A DNA stretch of 64,000 bases from NCBI RefSeq assembly GCF_001591505.1, contig NZ_BCVA01000005.1:164603-228602 (forward strand). Reading direction: 5' to 3'. Both the position numbers and the translations under genes were made by a program. Positions 38,070-47,772 of this stretch are shown in pieces. The DNA comes from Neobacillus niacini NBRC 15566. GTDB lineage: Bacteria; Bacillota; Bacilli; Bacillales; Cytobacillaceae. The notes under the pieces were generated by a model. That model was not told the DNA's origin. It searched no databases and saw only the letters and a program-made list of their open reading frames with translations. Position 1 is the stretch's first letter. The number at the start of each line of letters is the position of its first letter.

Positions 38070-39833
38070 TTACCTTCGAAGTTCTTGTTTATAAATTTCA
38101 TGTAATGTTAGGTTCGACAATGTATTCATTCGTGAATTTTCCTGAACTGAACGGAAGTGTGACGGAAATACAAATAAAGTGGACAGGTCTTCAGGGAGTG
38201 TTTGATGAGGGACGACTACTTTCCTATTTGGTAGATGTATCGGCTTTTTTGAGGCAAGGTGAAATCCCCAGTCCCCGAAAGAAGGAACTTCGGTATGGTA
38301 ACTCTTAACATGCATTCCAGTTCCTTTTAACGATAAGCCAATGCTCCAGTAAACAAATGGAGCATATTCTGGTGAATGAGATTGACAGACAAGAATACCA
38401 TCTTCAGTTAGAAGATTAGATAATTTACAAAAGAATTCTACGGTATACAATCTACTCAATATTTCATCGCCTGGGTCTGGCAAGTCCACAATGATGACAT
38501 CATAGGGCACACTTTGTTCTTTTTGGAATACCTGAATATCTTTTTGATGGACGGACACCCTCTTATCGTGGAGTGCACGTTGGTTTAGTGACGCTACTGT
38601 TGGTAAATCGCCCGCCAAGTGAATCATTAATGGGTCAAGGTCCACTAAGTCAATATGCTTCACATCTCGGTATTTAAGAACCTCCCGAATCGCAAAACCA
38701 TCCCCGCCTCCGGCAATTAGAATGCGTTCTCGCTTTCTAACCATGGAAAGGGCCGGATGAACAAGAGCCTCATGATAGATTTGCTCATCTAACGAACTAA
38801 ATTGAAGTTGTTTGTCTAGATATAGACGTACATCATTAGTCTCTAAAATTTTCACACAGTCCCCTTTTGTGCCGCCTTCATAAAGTACACGGTGGGGGTT
38901 GGAGAGAAGATGACGAAGTTCTTTCGTGTCTTCAGGGTCCTGTTCTGAATAGGAGTTTAGGTTTAAGGACCTAATGGAGAGAACAACAGCCTGTTTTTGA
39001 ACTGACCTCACTCGCTGGGAAAAGGTAAACCATTTTTTTAGATTTTTAGGGAGAGATCGATTTTCTACACACGGGTTTTTCTCATCATTCCATTTTAAAA
39101 CTTTCTTCCCAGCGAGATGGAATCCACAATCTCCAAACCAAGGACTATTAACATGATAGTTAAGAGTGTGTAGGGAAGCACTCTGTAACGTTTTATCAAT
39201 ACTCCAGAATACCAACGGAGTATCTTCAGGTGACGCAGATTGGATAACCATGATTCCGCAATGTGTTAAGAGAGTGGACAATTTTTTGAAGAATTCTTTT
39301 GAGTAAAGTTTGCTAAGTTGATTGGTTTCAGGCTCTGGAAGATTTGCGATTATTACATCGAATGGCTGCTGTTCGGTTAGGAGGAATTCATATATATTGC
39401 TCTGGATTATTTGAACGCGATGATCGAAAAAAGAACGCTCATTCATTTCGAGAATTTCAGGTGTATTCTTTGCAGCGACCAAGGTTGCTGGAGAAAGAGA
39501 CACATGACTGACGTGGCATACCGTTGAATATTTAAGGACTTCTCGCAGTGCAAATCCGCATTCATCCCCGATAATCAAAACGCGTTCAGGCTGGTCTGAT
39601 AAAACAAAAGCTGGATGGACAAGTGCTTCATGATAGATTCGTTCATCCAAACTATTCCATACTAGTTGATCGTTCCGGTACAATCGTATATTTTTCGTTT
39701 CTAGTAAGAGCACGTCCTGATAGGGACTCTTACCCTCAAACAGTACTTGGTGAGGACCCTTTACTAATTGCTCTAACTCAATTAAATCGTAGACATCACC
39801 ACGAAAAGAATCATGTTTGTCACTGGCAGACAA
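38070..39833 (-). CDS. Tandem spermidine-synthase-like fusion, degenerate N-half and intact C-half
   Basis: The 587-residue protein is two spermidine-synthase-like domains in one chain (about 20-285 and 303-587). They align over the whole length, with shared blocks such as DERIYHEALVHP / DEQIYHEALVHP and LYSKEFFKKLS / LYTVEFFCKLS. The C-half keeps the aminopropyltransferase signature: GGGDG at 375-379, DLVDLD at 395-400 and VDLPDP at 449-454. The N-half has lost it: GDECG at 89-93, HVSLSP at 110-115 and ANLPEP at 163-168. The WGF near the end of each half recalls the large SpeE type, but no membrane segments are present. The start is TTG behind GAGGTG. The partner gene is the SpeD-like 37542-37922. 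Aminopropyl transfer is inferred for the C-half only. Confidence 0.83.
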   Translation of the reverse strand: MSASDKHDSFRGDVYDLIELEQLVKGPHQVLFEGKSPYQDVLLLETKNIRLYRNDQLVWNSLDERIYHEALVHPAFVLSDQPERVLIIGDECGFALREVLKYSTVCHVSHVSLSPATLVAAKNTPEILEMNERSFFDHRVQIIQSNIYEFLLTEQQPFDVIIANLPEPETNQLSKLYSKEFFKKLSTLLTHCGIMVIQSASPEDTPLVFWSIDKTLQSASLHTLNYHVNSPWFGDCGFHLAGKKVLKWNDEKNPCVENRSLPKNLKKWFTFSQRVRSVQKQAVVLSIRSLNLNSYSEQDPEDTKELRHLLSNPHRVLYEGGTKGDCVKILETNDVRLYLDKQLQFSSLDEQIYHEALVHPALSMVRKRERILIAGGGDGFAIREVLKYRDVKHIDLVDLDPLMIHLAGDLPTVASLNQRALHDKRVSVHQKDIQVFQKEQSVPYDVIIVDLPDPGDEILSRLYTVEFFCKLSNLLTEDGILVCQSHSPEYAPFVYWSIGLSLKGTGMHVKSYHTEVPSFGDWGFHLASKKPIHLPNRKVVVPHQTLPEDLSTLFVFPSHFRSVQENSRMNTLSNLTLHEIYKQELRR

Positions 39834-39987
39834 AATTATTCACCTCTATTTATTTAACTTACAGCCATTATATGGATAAGCAGTAAAAACGTGTGGCTTA
39901 TCCATAATACCAAGGTAGTTTAAAGTCACTTAATTAAAATAATTGGTAATATATGTATGAATTACAATCCCCCTTTGAAAAATGTAC

Positions 39988-40029
39988 AAAAAAGAAGGCT
40001 ACCACAAAAGTTTTATTTTGCGACAGCCT
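39988..40029 (-). terminator. Imperfect terminator after the beta-propeller gene
   Basis: AGGCT / AGCCT closes a stem with inner AAAA / TTTT pairing and some mismatches. On the minus strand it is followed by TCTTTTTTG. The remainder of 39834-40078 shows only short frames with no support. Confidence 0.5.
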
Positions 40030-40078
40030 CCGATCATCCGAGAGATATGTTGAAGGGATACCTATTTCTTGCCTAGGT

Positions 40079-41044
40079 CTATTGCAAACCGTATGGCAGC
40101 AAACCTTCTTTTTTAACCTTGATGCGCCAAACTTCATTTTTCGATGATTCGGTAACATACAGATAGCCATTATGAAAAGTCAGGTTAGTAGTAAATGTTC
40201 CTGCATCTTCAGGCAGGCGAATACTACCGTACTTAAATCCACTCGCATCCACTACAACAATTTCACCAGCTTGGAAATGGGCCACATAAAGATTACCCTC
40301 TTTATCCACAGCTAGTCCATCTGGTCCAATTCCACCCTCAAACTGAGCGAAAGCAAATGCCATTTCCCGCTGGTCTTTCGCAGTCTTCGATGGAACGGAG
40401 ATAATTCGGTTGCTGGCAAATTCAGAGATATATACACGCTGTCCATCAGCAGAAATGGCTATACCATTTGGATAAGCAATGCCCTCTTGAAATAGCTGAG
40501 GCTCGGTACCGTTTGGCGGCAAATAGAAGACACGGCCAACAGGATTTGTTACGCTTGATCCAAATGGCTCGGTAAAGTAAAGCCCTCCCGCTTCATCAAA
40601 TACCAGGTCATTAAGTCCTTTCAAAGGCGAGCCTTGGTATGAATTAACAATGGTCGTACGCTCTTTGGTTTCGGTGTTATAAGCATAAAGTTCTCCTGTG
40701 CCATCGGTGATAAAAAGGCGTCCGTCCTTATGAAACTTTGCCCCGATAGGAAATTTATACTTTTCCACAATTGAAACCTTATCTCCCTCAACCTTCATAA
40801 TTTCGCCCGTGGCCGGACTGACCATCCATATTTGGCCGTTACGGTCAAAGTTAATCCCTTCCATAAATCCGTTGCCAGTGGCTACCTTTTCCCACTTGCT
40901 ATTAGGATGAACAATCTCAGAAATAGTGTGTCTGTCCTTAGTTGGAACAGGCTTAGAAGGATATAATGATTTTGCACCAGCCATTGTTACAGTTACAAGG
41001 GAGATAATAATTAATAGTGTTATTGCACCTAATCTTTTTCTCAT
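40079..41044 (-). CDS. Secreted SMP-30/gluconolactonase-like beta-propeller
   Basis: The 321-residue protein begins with a signal peptide (MRKRLGAITLLIIISLVTVT, cut near AGA-KSL). A six-bladed propeller of the SMP-30/strictosidine-synthase type follows, with repeated blades such as GLNDLVFDEAGGLYFTE, YPNGIAISADGQRVYISE and GPDGLAVDKEGNLYVAH. Conserved Asn and Asp in these motifs normally bind a divalent metal in lactonases. The substrate is unknown. AAGGAGG precedes the ATG. It is the first gene of the minus-strand island and divergent from spoIVFA; a link to the polyamine-like genes is not shown. Confidence 0.78.
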   Translation of the reverse strand: MRKRLGAITLLIIISLVTVTMAGAKSLYPSKPVPTKDRHTISEIVHPNSKWEKVATGNGFMEGINFDRNGQIWMVSPATGEIMKVEGDKVSIVEKYKFPIGAKFHKDGRLFITDGTGELYAYNTETKERTTIVNSYQGSPLKGLNDLVFDEAGGLYFTEPFGSSVTNPVGRVFYLPPNGTEPQLFQEGIAYPNGIAISADGQRVYISEFASNRIISVPSKTAKDQREMAFAFAQFEGGIGPDGLAVDKEGNLYVAHFQAGEIVVVDASGFKYGSIRLPEDAGTFTTNLTFHNGYLYVTESSKNEVWRIKVKKEGLLPYGLQ

Positions 41045-41291
41045 TTCAATATTTCCTCCTTATGTACTTGTGTTGTGAAAACGCTATCTGAATATTAAAC
41101 TAGCACTTTAATAAGTGTGTAAACAACGGTAAAAACTATCTGAATTTTTGTTGAAAGTAGTAACATTTTTCTGGTATCAAGGAAATCTATTCTGTAAAAT
41201 TAATTCTTTTGTTAAGTTCAGTATAAGGCAAGGTGCTAACCGAAAAATGTGAGTAGCACAAACCATAGTCTCCTTAAAAATTACCGAGTAG

Positions 41292-41320
41292 GCATACTCT
41301 TGAGGACAACCTCATAGACT
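41292..41320 (+). promoter_or_regulatory. Candidate sigma-E promoter of spoIVFAB
   Basis: GCATACT (41292-41298), a 14-bp spacer, and CATAGACT (41313-41320) fit mother-cell sigma-E. The spoIVF operon is sigma-E dependent in B. subtilis. The remainder of the 310-bp gap 41045-41354 holds a small dyad GTGCTA / TAGCAC and no gene. Confidence 0.5.
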
Positions 41321-41354
41321 TGTACAAAAAGGTCTCTAAAAGGTTGGTGGGATA

Positions 41355-42140
41355 ATGCGGTCTACTCCTGAAGAAATACGGCGACGAATCGCAAAGCGGA
41401 AAAGAGAAAAAGGGTCATCAGGAACAGGTCCAGAGCGTGAAATTAATTGGCCGGGGGATGATGAAAAGTACGAATTTAATCATTATTCCTCATACGAAGC
41501 AGGCAAGGACGATGGCATTCATCCCTTGTTTAAAAAGGAAGTTTTTATTTTTAAGATTTTAGCATCAGCTGTCTTATTTTTAGTCATTGCCATTATGTTC
41601 CGTGAAAACTCAGCAACATTTGCTCCAGCTAAGGATTTTGTTATGAAAACCATGGAACAGGATTTTAAATTTGCCACAGTATCAAAATGGTATGAAGACC
41701 AATTCGGTAAGCCATTAGCTCTGCTGCCATTTACAGAGGAAGAAAAAGGCAGCGAGAAAAACGTAGTCGAGAAAAACCACGATATACCGGTGTTTTCAGG
41801 GAAAGTCCTTGAAAATTTCGAGAAAAATGGACAGGGCATTATGATTGAAACAGCAAATGGTGCAGCAGTGGAAGCCATGAAAGAAGGAAATGTCATGTTT
41901 GCTGGTGTTAAGGAAGACACGGGTAAAACCGTCATCATCCAGCACGCAGATCAAACGCAATCTACTTACGGGAATCTAGAGGAAATTAAGGTTAGTTTAT
42001 ATGAATTTATTGAAACGGAAACGGTCGTCGGCACAGCTTCAGAATCAACGGGTGAAGACAAAACGAAGGGTAAGTATTATTTTTCGATCAAAAAGGGCGA
42101 TGATTTCATCGACCCGATTCAGGTGATTCGCTTTGAATAG
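41355..42140 (+). CDS. spoIVFA: Stage IV sporulation protein FA
   Basis: The 261-residue protein holds and inhibits SpoIVFB with BofA in the outer forespore membrane until the SpoIVB signal arrives. The cytoplasmic N-terminus is charged (MRSTPEEIRRRIAKRKREKG). One membrane helix (about 68-84) is followed by an extracytoplasmic part ending in a LytM/M23-like domain (about 180-261, NGAAVEAMKEGNVMFAGV). That domain has no zinc-binding His set and so is probably inactive. It overlaps spoIVFB by 8 bp. Confidence 0.92.
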   Translation: MRSTPEEIRRRIAKRKREKGSSGTGPEREINWPGDDEKYEFNHYSSYEAGKDDGIHPLFKKEVFIFKILASAVLFLVIAIMFRENSATFAPAKDFVMKTMEQDFKFATVSKWYEDQFGKPLALLPFTEEEKGSEKNVVEKNHDIPVFSGKVLENFEKNGQGIMIETANGAAVEAMKEGNVMFAGVKEDTGKTVIIQHADQTQSTYGNLEEIKVSLYEFIETETVVGTASESTGEDKTKGKYYFSIKKGDDFIDPIQVIRFE

Positions 42141-42999
42141 AATCATATATTTATTACAACATGTTTATATCCATCCTTTGTTATGGTTTGTCATCGCAAT
42201 ATCGATTGCTACAGCACATTTCCTCGAAGTATGCCTGCTAATTGGCATCATTTTCATCCATGAAATGGGGCATGCTGCTGCGGCTTCTTTTTTTTCATGG
42301 CGTATAAAAAAAATCACTCTCCTCCCATTTGGCGGGGTGGCTGAAATGGAGGAGCACGGGAATCGGCCATTAAAGGAAGAGGCGATTGTTGTTCTCGCTG
42401 GACCGCTTCAGCACATTTGGATGGTGGCATTAGCTTTTGCGCTATTCTCATTTGATTTGATATCTGAGGATTTGTTTCAATTATTTTTTTACTACAACAT
42501 TATGATTTTTATCTTCAATCTGTTTCCAGTTTGGCCGCTCGACGGTGGAAAGTTGATCTTTATGTTTCTTTCTTTAAAAAAGTCATTTCCCATAGCTCAC
42601 CGGCTAACATTAATCATTTCTTTCTTTAGTGTTGGAATCTTTTCTGCAGTAACGCTCCTAGCAGCTCCGCAACAACTAAACGTCTGGATTATCGTCGGCT
42701 TCTTATTATTCTCGCTTTACCATGAATGGAAGCAGCGCCGTTATATTTTTATGAGATTTCTTCTCGAACGTTACTATGGTAAAAATAGCGACCTACAAGC
42801 CCTAAAGCCCATCCAAGCCAATGAGCAAGACTTGCTCATTGATGTGTTAGAAAAATTCCAACGCGGATGCAAGCACCCGATTATTGTTGAGAGTGATGGC
42901 AAAGAAAAAGGGATGTTGGATGAGAATGAACTGCTGCATGCGTATTTTTCGGAAAAACGATTAACAGATAAAATCAGTGACCTTCTTTTTTCTTACTAA
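42133..42999 (+). CDS. spoIVFB: SpoIVFB, site-2-type intramembrane protease for pro-sigma-K
   Basis: The 288-residue membrane metalloprotease cuts pro-sigma-K. The zinc motif HEMGH has H43, E44 and H47, and the third ligand is D137 in NLFPVWPLDGGK; the numbers equal those of B. subtilis. About six membrane helices are followed by a C-terminal CBS-like part (about 220-288, LIDVLEKFQRGCKHPIIVES). The start is TTG at 42133 inside the end of spoIVFA (8-bp overlap), so translation is coupled. Confidence 0.96.
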   Translation: MNRIIYLLQHVYIHPLLWFVIAISIATAHFLEVCLLIGIIFIHEMGHAAAASFFSWRIKKITLLPFGGVAEMEEHGNRPLKEEAIVVLAGPLQHIWMVALAFALFSFDLISEDLFQLFFYYNIMIFIFNLFPVWPLDGGKLIFMFLSLKKSFPIAHRLTLIISFFSVGIFSAVTLLAAPQQLNVWIIVGFLLFSLYHEWKQRRYIFMRFLLERYYGKNSDLQALKPIQANEQDLLIDVLEKFQRGCKHPIIVESDGKEKGMLDENELLHAYFSEKRLTDKISDLLFSY

Positions 43000-43044
43000 A
43001 GGGTTATAATATAAACTATTAGTAAAAAAAGTGAGGAAGCCGGA

Positions 43045-44505
43045 TTGGATAAACTAATTATTAATGCCATTTCAAGAGAGAAAAGATTTGCAGTCGTTAA
43101 GAATAATACAGTTGAAGAGATTATTTTTGACCGGCCAGAGCAGCGATCTCTGGTCGGTGATATTTATTATGGGACCGTAACCAAGGTGCTGCCCGGAATG
43201 AATGCAGCATTTATCGATATAGGCGAAGAGAAAAATGCCTACCTCCATCGTGATGTGCTAGCGTCATATGTTTTGTCACCGGATCGGAGTATCGAAAAAG
43301 AGAAGAAAAGTGTATCATCCTTCGTTCACCAGGGAGAAAAGTTAATCGTGCAAGTAGATAAGGATGCAACAGGTCCTAAAGGTGCTAGAGTGACGGGGAT
43401 TGTTGAGTTGCTTGGGGACAACCTTATTTATATGCCTCAAGGTCGCTATGTGGCAGTTTCTAAAAAAATTGTTGATGAAAAAGACAATCTTCGCAGTTAT
43501 GGGACGAAACTGAAAAGTGAAGAAGAAGGCCTGATTTTTCGTACATCAAGTACCTCAGCCACTTATGAGGAAATGGTAAACGAACTAAGTACCTTACGAA
43601 GCCAGTATACAGAATTACTGGAGAAAGCTGCTTCTTTTAAAAAGCCAGGGATTCTATATCAAAAAGATACCTTTACCGAATTGGTACTTGAATACGTCAT
43701 GAAAATGTCATCAGGCGAAGTGTTTATTGATGACCTTTCCATAAAACAACTTATACAATCGAGAAATCCTAACCTAAAAGTTACTTATTATAATGGGAAA
43801 GAAAATATTTTCACCCTTCATCGAATTGAGCATGAAATTGATAAAGCACTAAAGAGAATCGTATGGCTCGACAATGGGGCCTATCTGATCTTCGATGAGA
43901 CAGAGGCTTTAACCATAATTGATGTTAATACCGGGAAATTCTCGGGTAAAAATGATTATCAAGATACCGTGGTAAAAACCAATACCCTTGCCGCAATTGA
44001 GATTGCCCGTCAGTTGAAACTGCGTGATCTAGGCGGAATCGTCCTGATTGATTTTATCGATATGAAAAACGAAAAGGACAAGCGTTACATACAAGAAACC
44101 ATTGAGAAGGAATTCCAGAAGGATAAAACTAGAACTAAAATCATGGGTTTTACCTCACTTGGTATTCTGCAGCTAACGAGAAAGAAAACCAAAGTCTCAC
44201 TTTCAGAAGCGCTTCAAGAAAAATGTCCTGTTTGCGAAGGGACAGGAAAAATATTAAGTGCAGATACGATTGCATTTCGATTGGAACGGGAATTGTTAGA
44301 ACATAGAAATTCTGATGCAGAAGCAGTATTAATTGAAACTACCTTAGAGGTAAAATTGGCGATCGAACCACACCTTGATATGATAGAAGAATGGATGAAG
44401 TTTAAAGTGTGTTTTTCGATTCAGTCATCTGCGACACATTACTATGTAATAAAACAATTTGGGAATCTTGACGAGATAGCGCAAAAAGCTGGAGAATCCT
44501 ATTGA
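43045..44505 (+). CDS. rng: Ribonuclease G/E family endoribonuclease
   Basis: The 486-residue protein of the RNase E/G family has an N-terminal S1 domain (about 35-125, VGDIYYGTVTKVLPGMNAAF). An RNase H-like/5'-sensor region comes next. The DNase I-like catalytic domain has Asp in ALTIIDVNTGKFSG and DLGGIVLIDFIDM. A Zn-link CPVCEGTGK lies near 394-402. B. subtilis lacks an RNase E/G homologue at this site, though many Bacillaceae have one. TTG start behind GTGAGGAAG. The rplU promoter lies in its last bases. Confidence 0.92.
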   Translation: MDKLIINAISREKRFAVVKNNTVEEIIFDRPEQRSLVGDIYYGTVTKVLPGMNAAFIDIGEEKNAYLHRDVLASYVLSPDRSIEKEKKSVSSFVHQGEKLIVQVDKDATGPKGARVTGIVELLGDNLIYMPQGRYVAVSKKIVDEKDNLRSYGTKLKSEEEGLIFRTSSTSATYEEMVNELSTLRSQYTELLEKAASFKKPGILYQKDTFTELVLEYVMKMSSGEVFIDDLSIKQLIQSRNPNLKVTYYNGKENIFTLHRIEHEIDKALKRIVWLDNGAYLIFDETEALTIIDVNTGKFSGKNDYQDTVVKTNTLAAIEIARQLKLRDLGGIVLIDFIDMKNEKDKRYIQETIEKEFQKDKTRTKIMGFTSLGILQLTRKKTKVSLSEALQEKCPVCEGTGKILSADTIAFRLERELLEHRNSDAEAVLIETTLEVKLAIEPHLDMIEEWMKFKVCFSIQSSATHYYVIKQFGNLDEIAQKAGESY

Positions 44506-44531
44506 CACTTTTGCCTATAACATGATAAACT
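44502..44531 (+). promoter_or_regulatory. Promoter of the rplU operon
   Basis: TTGACA (44502-44507), an 18-bp spacer, and TAAACT (44526-44531) with TGA before it (extended -10). It overlaps the rng stop codon. Confidence 0.6.
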
Positions 44532-44544
44532 TTTCAATGTTATG

Positions 44545-44640
44545 TTTGTAGCACCCGTGCTACAACCGCACAGAACAGGTAGTAAGACTTATGCGTTCGC
44601 ATTAGCGCCTGTATTTGGCGAGTCTGAGTTTATAAGGAGG
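44545..44640 (+). ncRNA. Ribosomal protein L21 leader
   Basis: An mRNA leader before rplU has a first hairpin TTGTAGCACC / GGTGCTACAA-like (44546-44565). A second conserved part follows with CAGGTAGTAAGACTTATGCG and AGCGCCTG, ending at AAGGAGGTG. Position and sequence fit the known Firmicutes L21 leader, thought to give autoregulation by L21. Confidence 0.85.
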
Positions 44641-44647
44641 TGCAAGT

Positions 44648-44956
44648 ATGTACGCAATTATCGAAACAGGTGGTAAGCAAATCAAGGTAGAAGCTGGTCA
44701 AGCTGTCTACATCGAGAAGCTTAACGCAGAAGCAGGCGAAACAGTTACATTTGATAAGGTTTTATTCGTTGGCGGAGAAAACGTAAAAGTAGGAAGCCCA
44801 TTAGTTGAAGGCGCTACTGTTACAGCTAAAGTTGAAAAACAAGGCCGCGCTAAGAAGATCATCGTTTTCAAATACAAAGCGAAGAAAAACAACCGTAAAA
44901 AGCAAGGTCATCGTCAGCCATACACTAAAGTAGTGATCGAAGCGATCAACGCATAA
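44648..44956 (+). CDS. rplU: Ribosomal protein L21 (bL21)
   Basis: The 102-residue large-subunit protein starts [18 protein letters not shown] and ends in the basic [20 protein letters not shown]. Length and both blocks are typical. It is behind the L21 leader and AAGGAGGTG. It is followed by prp and rpmA, the conserved Firmicutes order. Confidence 0.98.
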   Translation: MYAIIETGGKQIKVEAGQAVYIEKLNAEAGETVTFDKVLFVGGENVKVGSPLVEGATVTAKVEKQGRAKKIIVFKYKAKKNNRKKQGHRQPYTKVVIEAINA

Positions 44957-44971
44957 GGTGTTGGACAATAG

Positions 44972-45301
44972 ATGATATCTATTAAAATTAATCGTTCTGA
45001 GTCCGATTCAATTCAATCATTTACAATAAGTGGTCATGCATTCTTTGCTGATAGGGGAAAGGATATCGTCTGTGCAGGCGCATCCGCAGTATCCATCGGC
45101 GCAATCAATGCGGTACATGCCTTAACAGGTGTTACGCCTCTGATTGAGCAAGGAGATGGCTTTCTCCGCTGTGTTGTTCCAGATAAACTTCCGGATGGCA
45201 CTCATGAGAAGGTTCAGCTTCTTCTAGAAGGAATGATTATTTCATTGCAGACGATTGAAGAAGAGTACGGAGAACACATAAAAATAACCTTCAAAAAGTA
45301 G
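44972..45301 (+). CDS. prp: Prp, ribosomal-processing cysteine protease
   Basis: The 109-residue protease trims the N-terminal extension of L27, a step needed for ribosome function in Firmicutes. Catalytic His22 (SGHAFFADRGKD) and Cys34 (IVCAGASAVS) are in the positions known from Staphylococcus Prp. It lies between rplU and rpmA, as in all Firmicutes with an extended L27. The gap to the rpmA ribosome site is nil, since GGAGGTGG follows its stop. Confidence 0.96.
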   Translation: MISIKINRSESDSIQSFTISGHAFFADRGKDIVCAGASAVSIGAINAVHALTGVTPLIEQGDGFLRCVVPDKLPDGTHEKVQLLLEGMIISLQTIEEEYGEHIKITFKK

Positions 45302-45607
<306 letters not shown>

Positions 45608-45616
45608 GCTTTCTAT

Positions 45617-45653
45617 GAAAACTCTAACCTGATTGGTTAGGGTTTTCTTTTTT
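45617..45653 (+). terminator. Intrinsic terminator after rpmA
   Basis: GAAAACTCTAACC / GGTTAGGGTTTTC with a GATT-type loop and one mismatch is followed by TTTTTT. Confidence 0.85.
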
Positions 45654-45819
45654 GAAAAATAAGGTAAAATTATCCAATAAAACTCCAATTTGATCTCCCG
45701 AAAATAGCCTCAAAGTACCTCAATTGGAAAACATTCGCGCAAAATTGCTTACTCATGTGAACTTTTTTGATATACTAACAGAAAATAGTTTTTTCGACAC
45801 TTAAGCTAGGAGTGCGATT

Positions 45820-46350
45820 ATGGACAAAGAATGGGATATCGTTGAAGTGCTGCGGCACTCACGGCATGATTGGCTGAATAGACTTCAGTTAATCAAAGGG
45901 AACTTGGATTTAGATAGAATTGATCGGGCGAAAGCATATATAAATGAAATTGTAATTGAAGCACAGCATGAATCGAAGCTGTCGAACTTTCGTTTGCCAC
46001 TATTTGCCTCCTTGCTTTTGAAATCAAATTGGGAAAATCATCTATTTCAGCTTGAATATGAGGTTCTTAACGATTTAGAAGCAGTGGAAATAAATGATGA
46101 CATTCTGTCTAATTGGACAAAATCCTTTTTTATTTGCTTGGATCAGGCGATTGAGGCCTTTCAAGAAAATCATTTATCAATCACAATTCAACCGCAATCA
46201 GATGGAGTTCGTTTCTTTTTTGATTTTAGCGGAATAATAATAAAAAAAGAACTGATTGAACAATTCCTGACTGGATCTCAAATAGAAGTGACAGTAAAGG
46301 AATTCTCAGAGAACGAACTTGGGTTAGAAGTCTTTATGTCGGTGATGTAG
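45820..46350 (+). CDS. spo0B: Sporulation initiation phosphotransferase Spo0B
   Basis: The 176-residue protein passes phosphate from Spo0F to Spo0A in the phosphorelay. The N-terminal helical hairpin carries the phospho-His16 in [18 protein letters not shown], and a degenerate kinase-like C-domain follows. It is slightly shorter than the 192-residue B. subtilis protein. The ATG follows TAGGAG. It is first of spo0B-obg-pheB-pheA. The 45608-45819 gap has a TATACT (45771-45776) with only a poorly spaced TTGCTT. Confidence 0.92.
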   Translation: MDKEWDIVEVLRHSRHDWLNRLQLIKGNLDLDRIDRAKAYINEIVIEAQHESKLSNFRLPLFASLLLKSNWENHLFQLEYEVLNDLEAVEINDDILSNWTKSFFICLDQAIEAFQENHLSITIQPQSDGVRFFFDFSGIIIKKELIEQFLTGSQIEVTVKEFSENELGLEVFMSVM

Positions 46351-46393
46351 GCTTTTATTTCGTTCGTTTATCAGTCAAATCAGGAGGATTCAC

Positions 46394-47683
46394 ATGTTTG
46401 TCGATCAAACGAAGATTTACGTAAAAGGCGGAGACGGCGGTAATGGAATGGTTGCGTTTCGTCGTGAAAAATATGTTCCAATGGGCGGACCTGCTGGCGG
46501 AGACGGCGGTAAGGGTGCCAATGTGGTTTTTGAAGTAAATGAGGGCTTGCGTACGTTAATGGATTTTCGTTATCAACGCCATTGGAAAGCCCCACGTGGT
46601 GAGCATGGAATGTCCAAAAATCAGCACGGGAAAAACGCCAAAGATATGATTGTTAAGGTACCGCCAGGCACAGTAGTTATGGACGCAGAAACAAAAGAAG
46701 TCATTGCCGATCTTGTGGAGAATGGTCAGCGTGCAGTCATTGCCAAGGGAGGACGTGGAGGAAGAGGAAATTCCCGTTTTGCTACCCCTTCAAATCCTGC
46801 GCCAGAACTTGCTGAAAATGGTGAACCAGGTCAAGAGCGCGATGTTATCCTTGAGTTAAAGCTGCTTGCTGACGTTGGATTAGTTGGATTCCCAAGCGTT
46901 GGGAAATCAACCTTATTATCGGTTGTTTCATCAGCCAAACCTAAAATTGCTGAATATCATTTTACAACGATCGTGCCAAACCTTGGGATGGTGGAAACAG
47001 AAGATAACAGAAGCTTTGTCATGGCCGACCTTCCAGGATTGATTGAAGGTGCGAGTGAAGGTGTTGGACTAGGACATCAATTCTTACGTCATATTGAACG
47101 GACACGGGTTATCGTTCATGTCATTGATATGGCTGCGATGGAAGGACGCGATCCTTATGAGGATTATCTGACCATCAATAAAGAGCTAGAAGAGTATAAT
47201 CTTCGCTTAACAGAACGTCCGCAAATTATTGTTGCCAATAAAATGGACATGCCGGAAGCAGAAGAAAACTTGCGAACATTTAAAGAGCGCCTTGAAGAGG
47301 ATTTCCCAATTTTCCCAATTTCTGCTTTATCAAGAAAAGGCTTAAGAGAGTTATTATATGCGATTGCCGACAAAATCGAGGAGACTCCAGAATTTCCGCT
47401 TGATCATGAGGAAGAGGAAACAGGAGTTAATCGCGTTCTTTATAAACATGAGGCAGATCCTGAGGCGTTCTATATTACCAGAGAACCAGATGGCTCATTC
47501 GTTATTCAAGGGGAAAAGGTTGAAAAATTATTTAAGATGACCAATTTCCAAACGGAAGAATCTGTTCGTCGTTTTGCTAGACAGCTTCGTGGTTTAGGGG
47601 TAGACGAGGCTTTACGGGCAAAAGGTGCAAAAGATGGGGATACCGTAAAATTATTAGACTTCGAATTTGAATTTGTTGACTAA
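46394..47683 (+). CDS. obgE: Obg GTPase
   Basis: The 429-residue essential GTPase is involved in ribosome maturation, the stress response and entry into sporulation. It has the glycine-rich Obg fold (about 1-158, [18 protein letters not shown]), then a G domain with G1 [10 protein letters not shown]3 DLPGLIEGA and G4 NKMD. The C-terminal OCT domain (about 345-425) follows. AGGAGG precedes the ATG. In B. subtilis obg is cotranscribed with spo0B, as the 43-bp gap here suggests. Confidence 0.97.
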   Translation: MFVDQTKIYVKGGDGGNGMVAFRREKYVPMGGPAGGDGGKGANVVFEVNEGLRTLMDFRYQRHWKAPRGEHGMSKNQHGKNAKDMIVKVPPGTVVMDAETKEVIADLVENGQRAVIAKGGRGGRGNSRFATPSNPAPELAENGEPGQERDVILELKLLADVGLVGFPSVGKSTLLSVVSSAKPKIAEYHFTTIVPNLGMVETEDNRSFVMADLPGLIEGASEGVGLGHQFLRHIERTRVIVHVIDMAAMEGRDPYEDYLTINKELEEYNLRLTERPQIIVANKMDMPEAEENLRTFKERLEEDFPIFPISALSRKGLRELLYAIADKIEETPEFPLDHEEEETGVNRVLYKHEADPEAFYITREPDGSFVIQGEKVEKLFKMTNFQTEESVRRFARQLRGLGVDEALRAKGAKDGDTVKLLDFEFEFVD

Positions 47684-47705
47684 ATAATAACATGTCTTTG
47701 AGAAA

Positions 47706-47753
47706 TTCTAGCTAGAGCGCCCCGATTTCGTTACACGGGCGCTTGTGCTTTTC
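47706..47753 (+). repeat. Short dispersed hairpin repeat (GCGCC family), copy 3
   Basis: TTCTAGCTAGAGCGCC, a variable centre, then GGGCGCTTGTGCTTTTC. The stem AGCGCCC / GGGCGCT (47716-47722, 47737-47743) has a 14-base loop. It lies between obg and pheB and may weakly terminate, but the T-run is poor. It is the same family as 405-432 and 33924-33966. Confidence 0.6.
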
Positions 47754-47772
47754 AAATCGGGTGGGTAGAGAG

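Noticed and set aside
39934..40170. Minus-strand frame of 78 codons
   Set aside because: It overlaps the real 3' end of the beta-propeller gene in another frame, with Cys-rich and random content.
44571..44622. Fourth copy of the GCGCC hairpin repeat in the rplU leader
   Set aside because: AGCGCCTG and GGCG are there, but the flanks belong to the L21 leader and do not match the repeat ends.
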